Origin: an uncultured bacterium | Lineage (GTDB): Bacteria; Verrucomicrobiota; Kiritimatiellia; CAIKKV01; CAITUY01 | DNA length: 24,639 nucleotides | Assembly: GCA_903934155.1 (NCBI GenBank) | Contig: CAIZMS010000153.1 | Coordinates: forward strand, 1-24,639 | Reading direction: 5' to 3' | In this document: piece by piece, positions 1-7,165 of the stretch | Layout of the letters: each line of letters begins with the position of its first letter | Position numbering within the stretch: position 1 is the stretch's first letter | Notes under the pieces: generated by a model | Told to the model about the DNA's origin: nothing | What the model saw: the letters and a program-made list of their open reading frames with translations, nothing else | Database searches by the model: none | Made by a program: the position numbers and the translations under genes

Positions 1-11
1 CGGTTTTAAGT

Positions 12-88
12 TGGTCGGGGCGGTGGGATTTGAACCCACGACTTCCAACGCCCAAGGCTGGCGCGCTACCAGGCTGCGCTACACCCCG
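12..88 (-). tRNA. tRNA-Pro (anticodon UGG)
   Basis: Read on the minus strand, this folds as a full cloverleaf. The acceptor arms CGGGGTG and CGCCCCG pair with one G-U. The D arm has GCGC pairs. The anticodon stem is CCAGC/GTTGG with loop CTTGGGC, which places TGG at positions 34-36. The T arm is GTGGG-TTCAAAT-CCCAC. The 3' end ACCA (12-15) is encoded in the DNA. Anticodon UGG reads proline codons. Confidence 0.97.
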
Positions 89-104
89 TATCGGAAAGAG
101 GCGA

Positions 105-133
105 AAATTACCATGCTCACCCTATTCACACAA
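105..133 (-). promoter_or_regulatory. candidate sigma70-type promoter for tRNA-Pro
   Basis: On the minus strand, TTGTGT (128-133) and TAATTT (105-110) are separated by 17 bases, and the tRNA 5' end at 88 lies just downstream. Both hexamers match the consensus only partly, so this is a positional inference. Confidence 0.33.
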
Positions 134-155
134 GCACTCTTGCGGCAGGCCGGGT

Positions 156-893
156 TTATTCGGTGACATCGAAGTCGCAGACGAGCGGAAGGTGATCTGA
201 AAAAGTGAGGGCAGGCATCTCGAAATGGCGGATGGTAATCCCGGGGCTGTGCAGGATGAAATCGAGCTCCATTTTGGGAGCCCAGCTGGGATAGGTGGCC
301 GCCCCGTCACGGTTCGCGCTCTTCAGGCCCGTGGCCGCCAGAAACAGCTCAATCTCGGGATCGCCCCAAAAAGCGTTGAAGTCACCCGCCACCAGATAGG
401 GCTTTTTGATGTTCTTAACGAGGGAATACAGGTCGCATAACTGGTGCTGGCGATGCCGGAACTTGATGGAAAGGTGAACGAGAAAAATCGTCACCGGCTC
501 CAGCTCCAACTGGATCACCAGCCGCTTCACCCCGTGGTCGAAATACAAAAACCGTTGCTCCTGAACGACATCACGTGTCAAAAAGGCATTCATCTGGCGG
601 TTGGCCACGGGCATGAACCGCACCCAGGAACTTTCCCCGTACTTGGATTCATAGACATGATAATGCCCGAGCGCGGCGGCAATCGTCTCCGCCTGGTTTT
701 TCCGGCGCGACCGGAAGGAACCGCCATCCACCTCGACCAGGCCGACGACATCGGGATCCTGAGACCGGATAAACCCGGTGATTTGATCGAGCATGGCGCC
801 GGTTTGCTTCAAATACCCGGATCCGGGAAACGGAAAATGGAACCGCCGCCCCACCCCCGCACCATACCTCACGTTGTAGAGAAGAAACCGCAT
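156..893 (-). CDS. endonuclease/exonuclease/phosphatase (EEP) family hydrolase
   Basis: This is a 245-residue protein with the fold of DNase I, exonuclease III and sphingomyelinases, a metal-dependent phosphodiesterase family. Visible family motifs are YNVRYG (residues 6-11), the metal-ligand glutamate in LVEVDGG (E54), GDFN (170-173), MELDFIL with D211, and the C-terminal SDHLPL (232-237) with the catalytic histidine. No signal peptide or membrane segment is seen, so it is probably cytoplasmic. The reading frame stays open upstream to 1361, but that part runs opposite pyrF and has no family similarity. The ATG at 893 is preceded by AAGGGG and opens directly on the conserved first strand, so I place the start there. 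The substrate cannot be predicted. It is divergent from pyrF across a 118-base spacer. Confidence 0.85.
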   Translation of the reverse strand: MRFLLYNVRYGAGVGRRFHFPFPGSGYLKQTGAMLDQITGFIRSQDPDVVGLVEVDGGSFRSRRKNQAETIAAALGHYHVYESKYGESSWVRFMPVANRQMNAFLTRDVVQEQRFLYFDHGVKRLVIQLELEPVTIFLVHLSIKFRHRQHQLCDLYSLVKNIKKPYLVAGDFNAFWGDPEIELFLAATGLKSANRDGAATYPSWAPKMELDFILHSPGITIRHFEMPALTFSDHLPLVCDFDVTE

Positions 894-900
894 CCCCTTA

Positions 901-929
901 TTTATACGCCATCCCCCCTCCACACTCAA
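901..929 (-). promoter_or_regulatory. candidate promoter of the EEP hydrolase gene
   Basis: On the minus strand TTGAGT (924-929) and TATAAA (901-906) are 17 bases apart. The predicted transcription start falls at about 894-895, essentially at the ATG at 893. If real, the message would be leaderless or nearly so, or the start codon is elsewhere. Confidence 0.33.
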
Positions 930-1011
930 GTTATCAACCCGCCTGGATTTTTCTCGAATCGGGCGAGGGCTTCCGCTACAACAGGCAAACATTTTGCCGA
1001 AAGGAACGCCC

Positions 1012-1722
1012 ATGAAACCTGAAATCATTATTGCCGTTGATGTCCCGACCGCTGCGGAGATCACCCCCCTTCTGAATAAACTTCCCGACCAGTTGACCTG
1101 GTTCAAGGTGGGCCTGGAACTTTTCTCGGCCGAAGGACCTGCCGTGCTGGCACCCTTCTCCCTGCGTAAAAAGCACATTTTTCTGGATCTTAAGCTCCAT
1201 GACATTCCCCGTACCGTAGCCAATGCGGTCACGGCGGCCGCCAAACTGGGGGTCAACCTGATGACCGTCCACGCCATTGGTGGCCGCGCCATGCTCACCG
1301 CCGCCGCAGAGGCCGCCGCCGCATTCGGCCCCAACCGGCCGCGTCTCGTGGCGGTAACCACCCTGACGAGCCTGAATCAGGATGACTTCACTGACCTCGG
1401 CATCCAGCGTACGGTTGCGGAACAGGCGTTGGCCTTGACCGATCTGGCGCTGTCCTGCGGGATTGACGGCGTTGTCACCTCGGTCCATGAAGCCCCGCTT
1501 CTCCGCCGAAAATTCGGGAACACACCCATCCTGGTCACCCCGGGAATCCGTCCTTCCGGCGCTGATATCGGCGACCAGAAACGCGTTGCCACCCCTACCC
1601 TCGCGGTGGAAGCCGGCTCCACCTATCTCGTCATCGGCCGCCCCATCGTCGAAGCCGCTGATCCACGCGCAGCCACCCTGGCCATTCAGGCAGAGGTGAA
1701 TGCAGCATGGGACAAGAGATAG
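1012..1722 (+). CDS. pyrF: orotidine 5'-phosphate decarboxylase
   Basis: This enzyme decarboxylates orotidine 5'-phosphate to UMP, the last step of de novo pyrimidine synthesis, in the cytoplasm. The 236-residue product shows the class I signature: FKVGLELF (31-38), the catalytic Asp-Lys-Asp array in DLKLHDIP (D59, K61, D64), the phosphate-binding TPGIRP (176-181) and VIGRP near the C terminus. The length matches the usual 230-245 residues. The ATG at 1012 has AAAGGA seven bases upstream; an in-frame TTG at 994 would add six residues but lacks such a site. It stands alone on the plus strand, convergent with radC. Confidence 0.97.
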   Translation: MKPEIIIAVDVPTAAEITPLLNKLPDQLTWFKVGLELFSAEGPAVLAPFSLRKKHIFLDLKLHDIPRTVANAVTAAAKLGVNLMTVHAIGGRAMLTAAAEAAAAFGPNRPRLVAVTTLTSLNQDDFTDLGIQRTVAEQALALTDLALSCGIDGVVTSVHEAPLLRRKFGNTPILVTPGIRPSGADIGDQKRVATPTLAVEAGSTYLVIGRPIVEAADPRAATLAIQAEVNAAWDKR

Positions 1723-1806
1723 GGTTCAGGGTTCAGGAGTTGGTGTGCATGGGAGGAAAACACGGTATGGATGCATGATTCGCCTGAACGCCGAACCCTG
1801 AACCCT
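1721..1806. repeat. inverted heptad repeat between pyrF and radC
   Basis: The left arm AGGGTTCAGGGTTC (1721-1734) is perfectly complementary to the right arm GAACCCTGAACCCT (1793-1806). Each arm is two copies of the heptamer GGGTTCA or its complement. The arms enclose 58 bases and lie between the convergent pyrF and radC genes. The left arm begins inside the pyrF stop codon. A bidirectional termination role is possible, but the long loop and lack of a U tract make it an atypical terminator. Confidence 0.7.
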
Positions 1807-1814
1807 CCCCCCCT

Positions 1815-2579
1815 CTACTCTCCAAACTCCACGGCTCCGGATTCCCTAAGGCTTAGAAAATCACGGAGTTGATCCGGTGTCCGGCGACCCAAAATCATGT
1901 GATCCAGCACCTTGATGCCGACGATCTGGCCGGCCTGAATCAACTGACGAGTCAACCGAATATCCTCGGCCGATGGCGCGGGATCACCCGAGGGATGATT
2001 GTGAACCAGCACAATCGCCGCACACCCGCCCTGAATGGCTCGCTTGAACACCTCCCGCGGGTGAACGAGACTGGAATCCAGTATCCCTCTTGAGATTTCA
2101 TGGGGATGTCCCTTCAACCGGTTCCGGGTATCCAGATTCAACACCCAGAAGCGCTCATGATCCAACCCGCGCGCCAGTTCCCGCATCACCCCTGCCACAT
2201 CCTCCGGAGTCCTCACAAACCCGCCGCGCTCATCCCGGGTTTCCTCCGCCATCCGCCGGGCCAGATCAAGCGCCGCCTTGATCATCTGCGCCTTGACCCG
2301 GCCCAGACCCTTCAGGGTTTTATCGGCGGTCAAGTCCTCCACCGAGACCCGCGACAAGGCCGTAAGACTGCCATGCTTCACCAGCATCCGTTCCGCCAGA
2401 TCCATCACATTCATCCCTCGCGACCCGGTCCGCAACAGGATGGCCAGCAGGATCGCATCGGACACATTTTCTACCCCCTGCCGTTCCACCGCCTCCCGCG
2501 GCCGTAACCGCAGAGGCATGTCGCAGACCCGGTAGCAGAGCGGCGGAGATTCCGGAGAAGTGTAGAGGGGATTGTCCAT
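1815..2579 (-). CDS. radC: RadC family protein (JAB/MPN+ domain)
   Basis: This is a 254-residue protein of the RadC/UPF0758 family. The N-terminal part holds a helix-hairpin-helix element (LKGLGRVKAQ, 90-99). The C-terminal MPN+/JAB domain carries the zinc metalloprotease-like motif HNHPSGD (193-199) followed by D206 in SAEDI, and the family-typical DHMILG. The exact biochemical role of RadC is unsettled; the old DNA-repair assignment is doubtful. The start at 2579 lacks a clear ribosome binding site. The ATG at 2519 (residue 21) would give the more usual N terminus, just before the conserved RPRE. It is the last gene of the greA-dksA-lspA-miaA-radC run, 49 bases after miaA. Confidence 0.94.
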   Translation of the reverse strand: MDNPLYTSPESPPLCYRVCDMPLRLRPREAVERQGVENVSDAILLAILLRTGSRGMNVMDLAERMLVKHGSLTALSRVSVEDLTADKTLKGLGRVKAQMIKAALDLARRMAEETRDERGGFVRTPEDVAGVMRELARGLDHERFWVLNLDTRNRLKGHPHEISRGILDSSLVHPREVFKRAIQGGCAAIVLVHNHPSGDPAPSAEDIRLTRQLIQAGQIVGIKVLDHMILGRRTPDQLRDFLSLRESGAVEFGE

Positions 2580-2583
2580 GATA

Positions 2584-2604
2584 GTACTAATTTGTTTTTA
2601 GTAC
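2584..2604. promoter_or_regulatory. inverted repeat just upstream of radC, possible operator
   Basis: GTACTAA (2584-2590) and TTAGTAC (2598-2604) form a perfect 7-base dyad with a 7-base spacer, four bases upstream of the first radC start. The stretch is much more AT-rich than its surroundings. The pentamer AGTAC/GTACT and a further AGTA follow in the same short interval. It could bind a dimeric regulator. It is unlikely to be a terminator for miaA because the stem is weak. Confidence 0.3.
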
Positions 2605-2628
2605 ACATAGTAAATCACCCCGGAAAAG

Positions 2629-3591
2629 TCAACCCGGCAGCACAACGGATTGCGGACCGCGCTGGTCCCAGTCGGCGGCCACCCGGGAAGCAATATCCTC
2701 AAGGGGCATGGTAGCGGTCACGGTGATCCAGGACACAGCCGACTGGTTGCGGAACCAGGTCATCTGGCGCTTGGCAAGCTGACGGGTTCGCTGAGCTGTC
2801 AATCGAGCGGCCTCATCCTGCGCGAGCGCCCCCTTTAAACAGGCAACCGCCTCGGCATAACCAATAGCCTGAGCCGCGGTACAGGCCGGATCCCATCCTT
2901 TTTCCAGAAGGCCCCTCACCTCATCCAGAAGACCTCCGTCATACATGGCCTGAACCCGAGCCTCAATTCTGGCTACCAGCGCTTCCCTCGCGATCGCCAA
3001 TCCCGTGATCACCGGCTTTGAACGGGGCGCCGCCCAGGATCGGGGTGGCGCCACCACACCCGCCTCAATCAACTCCAACGCCCGGATCAACCGGCGCCCA
3101 TTGGTTTGATCGGACTCCGGAATGGCAGAAAGCCACCCCGGCCCCCGGGTTTCAAGGGCCCCACGCAACCCTTCCACGCCTTGTTCCTGAAAAACCGCGT
3201 GCCATTTTTTCCGGGACTCCGGGGACGCGGAAGGAAGCTCATCCAGACCCACCAAAAGCGCCTTGATGTAGAGACCGGTTCCACCCACTACAATCACGCT
3301 TTTCCCGGCCGCCATCGCAGACTCAAAACACCGGCGCGCCTCATCCAGAAAGCGGGACACATTATAGGATTCAGAGGGCGCCACCGCGTCCACCCCCCAG
3401 TACCGGATCTGCTGCCGTTCCTCATGGGAGGGTTTAGCCGTGCCAATGTCCATTCCCCGGTAAACCAGCATGGAATCGGCCGACAGGATTTCCGCGCCGC
3501 GGCGTTCCGCCAAGTGCTGGGCAACCGCTGTTTTACCGGTTGCCGTGGGACCCACCAGAAAATAGGCGTGAGCATGACCCGCCGTCGGCAT
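2629..3591 (-). CDS. miaA: tRNA dimethylallyltransferase
   Basis: MiaA transfers a dimethylallyl group to A37 of tRNAs that read UNN codons, the first step of ms2i6A formation. The 320-residue product has the P-loop GPTATGKT (14-21), the substrate motif DSMLVYRGMDIGTAKP starting at D39, VVGGTGLYIKAL (101-112), QAIGYAE, and the C-terminal RQLAKRQMTWFRNQ. The open frame extends to 3660, but the ATG at 3591 has GGAG five bases upstream and begins just before the conserved first strand. The lspA stop lies two bases before this ATG, so the two genes are probably translationally coupled. Confidence 0.97.
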   Translation of the reverse strand: MPTAGHAHAYFLVGPTATGKTAVAQHLAERRGAEILSADSMLVYRGMDIGTAKPSHEERQQIRYWGVDAVAPSESYNVSRFLDEARRCFESAMAAGKSVIVVGGTGLYIKALLVGLDELPSASPESRKKWHAVFQEQGVEGLRGALETRGPGWLSAIPESDQTNGRRLIRALELIEAGVVAPPRSWAAPRSKPVITGLAIAREALVARIEARVQAMYDGGLLDEVRGLLEKGWDPACTAAQAIGYAEAVACLKGALAQDEAARLTAQRTRQLAKRQMTWFRNQSAVSWITVTATMPLEDIASRVAADWDQRGPQSVVLPG

Positions 3592-3593
3592 GA

Positions 3594-4055
3594 TCACTCC
3601 GGGGCTGTTGTTTTGGGCGGGAACAGGGTGGACACCATATAGAGACCGACACCCACGCAAATCGCGGAATCGGCCACATTGAAGGCCGGGAAATGATGAA
3701 TCCGCCAGTAGAAATCAAGGAAATCGACGACATACTGGAGGCGCACCCGATCCAACAGATTCCCCACAATCCCCCCGATCATGAACGCCAACGCCAGGCG
3801 GTGAATCAGGGTATCAGTCAAGAATGAACGCCGGAAAAATATCAGGATCAGGAGAACCCCCAGTGACATCCCCACCAGCAAGCCATTCAGCCCCCCGAGC
3901 ATTCCCCATGCGGCACCCGTGTTACGAACATAGGAAAGATTGAAAAAACCGGGAATCACCGGAATACTCTCGCCCAGATAAAACTGCATTGTCACCCATT
4001 GCTTGGTGACCTGGTCCAGAATGATGATCGCAACGCTGAGCAGTAATACCAGCAT
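3594..4055 (-). CDS. lspA: lipoprotein signal peptidase (signal peptidase II)
   Basis: This inner-membrane aspartic protease removes signal peptides from diacylglyceryl-modified prolipoproteins. The 153-residue product has four hydrophobic segments (about 1-17, 58-75, 86-100 and 131-147). Family motifs are DQVTK (14-18), VRNTGAAWG (43-51), GNLLDR (98-103), and the catalytic aspartates D111 in VVDFLDFY and D129 in FNVADSAI, spaced 18 apart as in known enzymes. It starts 12 bases after the dksA stop, with only a weak GGA-type ribosome site, and ends 2 bases before miaA. Confidence 0.97.
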   Translation of the reverse strand: MLVLLLSVAIIILDQVTKQWVTMQFYLGESIPVIPGFFNLSYVRNTGAAWGMLGGLNGLLVGMSLGVLLILIFFRRSFLTDTLIHRLALAFMIGGIVGNLLDRVRLQYVVDFLDFYWRIHHFPAFNVADSAICVGVGLYMVSTLFPPKTTAPE

Positions 4056-4067
4056 GATGTCCGGGTA

Positions 4068-4751
4068 TTACTCCGCCTCTTCCGTCTCCACCACTTCGGC
4101 GGTCGGCTCGACCCCCTGGGCCAGGGTTTCCCCAAACGGACGGAACCGGCTCCGCCCCTTTTCCTGCTCGGACTGGCATTTGATGCACATCCGGCAAAAC
4201 GGCAGGGCATGCAAACGAGGCTTTTCGATCTGGCAACTGCAGGAATCGCAGACGCCGTAGACCCCCTCCTCAATCCGTCGGAGCGCGCCTTCAATCTCAA
4301 AAACCGAGTCATGTTCGCTGCTCACCAGATTCAGGGCAAACTCCCTGTCAAAGTCATCCGTCCGATCCTCCGAGGAGGCATCATCAATGTACTTGAGCGA
4401 ATCATTCGACAACGCCGAAATCTGACCCGTCAACCGATCCCTCATCTTAAGCAGGACATCCTTCAGGATTTTCAGGCTCTTCTTGTCCACCTGAGACTTG
4501 ACCTTCGGCTTGACCGCCATTCTGGCAATGGGTTTGGCCACAATCTTGGAAGTGACCTTAGCGACAGGCTTGGCTACAGGCTTCACCACAGGCTTGGAGA
4601 CCTTCACGACCGGCTTGCCCGGTTTCTTGGAAGAGACACTAACGGTCTTTTTGACGGGCGCCTTAGCCTTAACCGTCTTCGCGGGCACCTTGGCCTTTTC
4701 CGCCACCGGTTTCTTCGCCACAGTCTTTTTCTGGATTGTCTTCTTTACCAT
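4068..4751 (-). CDS. DksA/TraR-family zinc-finger protein with a lysine-rich H1-like N-terminal tail
   Basis: The 227-residue product has two parts. Residues 1-88 are a low-complexity basic tail of Lys, Ala, Pro and Val (repeats such as KPVVKPVAKPVAK) resembling bacterial histone-H1-like tails. Residues 89-227 are a DksA-like module: a helical hairpin (about 89-160) and a C4 zinc finger C-x2-C-x17-C-x2-C (C168, C171, C189, C192) ending in CIKC, then an acidic C terminus. DksA proteins enter the RNA polymerase secondary channel and mediate ppGpp-linked promoter control. The hairpin tip is acidic (EDRTDDFDREF) but lacks the exact DxxDxA motif of E. coli DksA. The ATG at 4751 has AGGG upstream; a longer frame to 4814 has no support. 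The neighbour upstream is greA, another secondary-channel factor. Confidence 0.87.
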   Translation of the reverse strand: MVKKTIQKKTVAKKPVAEKAKVPAKTVKAKAPVKKTVSVSSKKPGKPVVKVSKPVVKPVAKPVAKVTSKIVAKPIARMAVKPKVKSQVDKKSLKILKDVLLKMRDRLTGQISALSNDSLKYIDDASSEDRTDDFDREFALNLVSSEHDSVFEIEGALRRIEEGVYGVCDSCSCQIEKPRLHALPFCRMCIKCQSEQEKGRSRFRPFGETLAQGVEPTAEVVETEEAE

Positions 4752-4804
4752 AAAATTACCCTGCTCTCTTATGCCGCCTTCTTCCGTCTGGAAAAAAGCA
4801 CGCC

Positions 4805-4833
4805 TAAATATCAAACGAACTCACCACTGTCAA
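4805..4833 (-). promoter_or_regulatory. candidate sigma70-type promoter for dksA
   Basis: A perfect TTGACA (4828-4833, minus strand) is followed after exactly 17 bases by TATTTA (4805-4810). It lies in the 92-base greA-dksA spacer, just past the greA stop, and would give a leader of about 45-50 bases before the dksA ATG at 4751. It suggests that dksA, lspA and miaA can be expressed apart from greA. Confidence 0.5.
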
Positions 4834-4843
4834 TCCCTGCCCC

Positions 4844-7018
4844 TCAACCCTCCCGAGTCCATATTATAACCGGTTCCGGAAGAGACGACACTTCAATAAT
4901 TTTACACGGAACATCCCCCTGGTCACCCGGAACCAGAAGCTCATCGCCCGCCCGATGGCCGGCGAGAACTTTCCCCATCCGGCTGCTGCAGGAAATGATC
5001 TTCATTTCCGTATCCTGATCCCACTCGCCGAGAATATGGTGCTGCTCCGTATGCCCGTCTGCCATTTGGAGCGTGACGGATGACCCCATCCCGGCGACCT
5101 CGACAGGAGCACTGGAGAAATCCATTCCGCGCACCGTGTTTAGATCCTGATCCAATTCCCCACTACGCCGCATGAGAATGCCCTGCTGCTCCTTGGCGGC
5201 CTTGTACTCAAAATTCTCACGCAGGTCACCATAACTGCGAGCCACCCCGATATCGCGGCTGTTTTTCGGAATGTCCTCGTTGACAATTTTTTCAAGCAAC
5301 TTCTGGCGCTGCCGGTAGGATCGCCACGAGGTGAAGCCGCCCTTCGGGGCCGTCGACTCCGCCGCCTCATTGCGCTTGGAAACCAGAATCTCCGCGAGTT
5401 GCGGATAGACCCGCACCATGCGTCCGATCATCGCCGAGGTATCCACGGGCAATTTTCCCATGGCAGCGTACAAATACCGGACAAAACTGGTTCGCTGAAC
5501 CTCATTCATGCTGTGCGAGGCAGCTTCCAACCATTCGCGCTGCTGAACCAGCTCGCACAACTGGTTTGCCGCCCTGAGCCGCTCTCCGTTGTAGGTTTTT
5601 TCAAGGGACAGCAGGATCTGGAACGCCAAATCCCCGGTCGTCCCCAACCCCCAGGATTCCAACCGGTCAGGACGCCGGGCAAGCCAGAACAAAACCTCAA
5701 CGCCGGCTTTCCGCATGCCAACCAATTCCTTGAAGACAGCGGAACAGGCAGAATCCTGCCCCTGATCCAACATAAAGCCAACGCAGGAATTCAACACATT
5801 CATCGTCATGCCAGGAATGGACTCGGTAATGGTCTCATAGAGGCGGGCACTATCGTAGTCAACCAGCAGTTTCAAAAGCGCATCAAGCCGCTTTGAGGTA
5901 ATCGCCTGGGCGGCGGCCATGAACATGGCCGGCTCGATCAACATTCCGGCTTCCCGCTCCCAGTTCAACTGCTCGATCGCCACATTCCATTGGCGCGCCA
6001 GCACGACGATCTGGACGCGAATGCTCATGTCCTTGTCCCCGAACCCCTTCATCAGGAAGGCGAGCCGTTCGCCCACGATTCGCAGACTGGCCGCATCCAA
6101 CTCACCCGGCTTCGCGTTGTCGGACAGCCCTTCCAGGCGGGCAAAAACCCCTTCTGCCGTGCGTTCGGCCGCCAATTGGGCGAACCAGGCCGAATCATAG
6201 GCCTTCGCTTTGTCGAGCAGGGTAATCGGCTCATTCCGCTTGGCGGGAATAATCACCAGGGGATCGGCCTTCAGGGCCTTGCGAGCGGAATCCCAGAAGG
6301 TTTTCCAGCCATCCGGCTTGATGATCCCATCCGACAGGATTTCCTGAAGCCTGGCCACCGGAAGGGGCCCATAACTCCGGAGCGCAATACGCACCAGTTC
6401 CGCCGCCTCGGTCTCCGCCAGCGAAGCCAGCGCCACGGCATCCCGGTATTTCCGGGCCAGTAGATGCGCATCGTCCACCAGTTGAAGTGTTTCGGCCGCA
6501 TAGGCAAACGACATCTCGTGGCCCATTTTCCGTGAAAAATCAATGGTCACCCGCTCATAGAAGGCGTCCACCGTCTTGACCATGCCAACCCCCCAGGTCT
6601 TGTCGACGCACAGAAGTCCGGGCTTCATATTCTGAAGGGTATCCAGCCGGCGGAAACATTCGGGGAGGGCAATTCCGCGTTCCAATCCAAGACTGATGAT
6701 AAACTTTTTCCGGACAGGATCATTCCGGAACATGGCCGTAAGCTTCTTGGCGCACACATCCCGGAACGCGGCGTTTCCGTTATTCCAGTCCGCCCGCATC
6801 CGGAGCACCTTGACAGCATCATCCAGGCACCCCTGCTCAATCAGGGCTTCTTCCATGAGTTCCGCCCAACTGTTGGTCTGGTCGGCCATTCCGGCCCGTC
6901 GCAACTCCCGCAAGGCGTTCTGCATGTCAGCCACCGGCATCCCGGAGCCACCCACCTGGGTCAGAAACCATTCCTCAAACTGATCTTCCCCCATCGGAAT
7001 GTGCGCTAGTGCTTCCAT
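4844..7018 (-). CDS. greA: long GreA-type transcript cleavage factor with a ~560-residue N-terminal extension
   Basis: Only the last ~160 of 724 residues match GreA/GreB. The coiled-coil segment carries the tip motif GDLRENFEYKAAKEQQ starting at residue 597 (D598 and E601 correspond to the catalytic acidic pair D41/E44 of E. coli GreA). A C-terminal FKBP-like domain follows, with GSSVTLQMADG and AGDELLVPG. Gre factors insert the coiled coil into the RNA polymerase secondary channel and stimulate cleavage of backtracked RNA. Residues 1-560 are mainly helical. Residues 131-165 look like a small beta module (KTWGVGMVKTVD, then VTIDF) reminiscent of Tudor/CarD-type folds, but that is tentative. 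Ordinary GreA is about 158 residues; Chlamydia has a similarly long form. The ATG at 7018 has AAGGA nine bases upstream. Confidence 0.92.
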   Translation of the reverse strand: MEALAHIPMGEDQFEEWFLTQVGGSGMPVADMQNALRELRRAGMADQTNSWAELMEEALIEQGCLDDAVKVLRMRADWNNGNAAFRDVCAKKLTAMFRNDPVRKKFIISLGLERGIALPECFRRLDTLQNMKPGLLCVDKTWGVGMVKTVDAFYERVTIDFSRKMGHEMSFAYAAETLQLVDDAHLLARKYRDAVALASLAETEAAELVRIALRSYGPLPVARLQEILSDGIIKPDGWKTFWDSARKALKADPLVIIPAKRNEPITLLDKAKAYDSAWFAQLAAERTAEGVFARLEGLSDNAKPGELDAASLRIVGERLAFLMKGFGDKDMSIRVQIVVLARQWNVAIEQLNWEREAGMLIEPAMFMAAAQAITSKRLDALLKLLVDYDSARLYETITESIPGMTMNVLNSCVGFMLDQGQDSACSAVFKELVGMRKAGVEVLFWLARRPDRLESWGLGTTGDLAFQILLSLEKTYNGERLRAANQLCELVQQREWLEAASHSMNEVQRTSFVRYLYAAMGKLPVDTSAMIGRMVRVYPQLAEILVSKRNEAAESTAPKGGFTSWRSYRQRQKLLEKIVNEDIPKNSRDIGVARSYGDLRENFEYKAAKEQQGILMRRSGELDQDLNTVRGMDFSSAPVEVAGMGSSVTLQMADGHTEQHHILGEWDQDTEMKIISCSSRMGKVLAGHRAGDELLVPGDQGDVPCKIIEVSSLPEPVIIWTREG

Positions 7019-7049
7019 AATTCAGTTTTCCTTTGGCTAAAGGGCGGGC

Positions 7050-7078
7050 TTTGTATCACATCACCCAACAAGGTACAA
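7050..7078 (-). promoter_or_regulatory. candidate promoter for greA
   Basis: On the minus strand TTGTAC (7073-7078) and TACAAA (7050-7055) are separated by 17 bases, about 32 bases before the greA ATG. The -10 match is fair and the -35 match partial. Confidence 0.38.
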
Positions 7079-7101
7079 GGAAGGAAAACGGGCCTCCCTC
7101 G

Positions 7102-7130
7102 TTGACTCTGCTCCTCAAAACCAATACTGT
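7102..7130 (+). promoter_or_regulatory. candidate promoter for the thiC-mazG-cbpA operon
   Basis: TTGACT (7102-7107) and TACTGT (7125-7130) are separated by 17 bases and lie 35 bases before the thiC ATG. The -35 box is strong and the -10 box weak. I looked for a TPP riboswitch (CTGAGA-type and ACCTGAT-type blocks) between 7019 and 7165 and saw none; the leader is also too short to hold one. Confidence 0.42.
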
Positions 7131-7165
7131 CGTTGTCGATTTTCAAAGAAAGGATCTGCTGTCGC

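Noticed and set aside
894..1361. N-terminal extension of the EEP hydrolase frame
   Set aside because: It is antisense to pyrF, low in recognisable structure, and a good ATG with AAGGGG exists at 893.
1721..1806. Inverted repeat as a classical rho-independent terminator
   Set aside because: The 58-base loop and lack of a U-run on either strand do not fit, so it is listed as a repeat instead.
7019..7165. TPP or cobalamin riboswitch before thiC
   Set aside because: No CTGAGA-type, ACCTGAT-type or B12-box-like blocks are visible, and the leader after the likely promoter is only about 30 bases.
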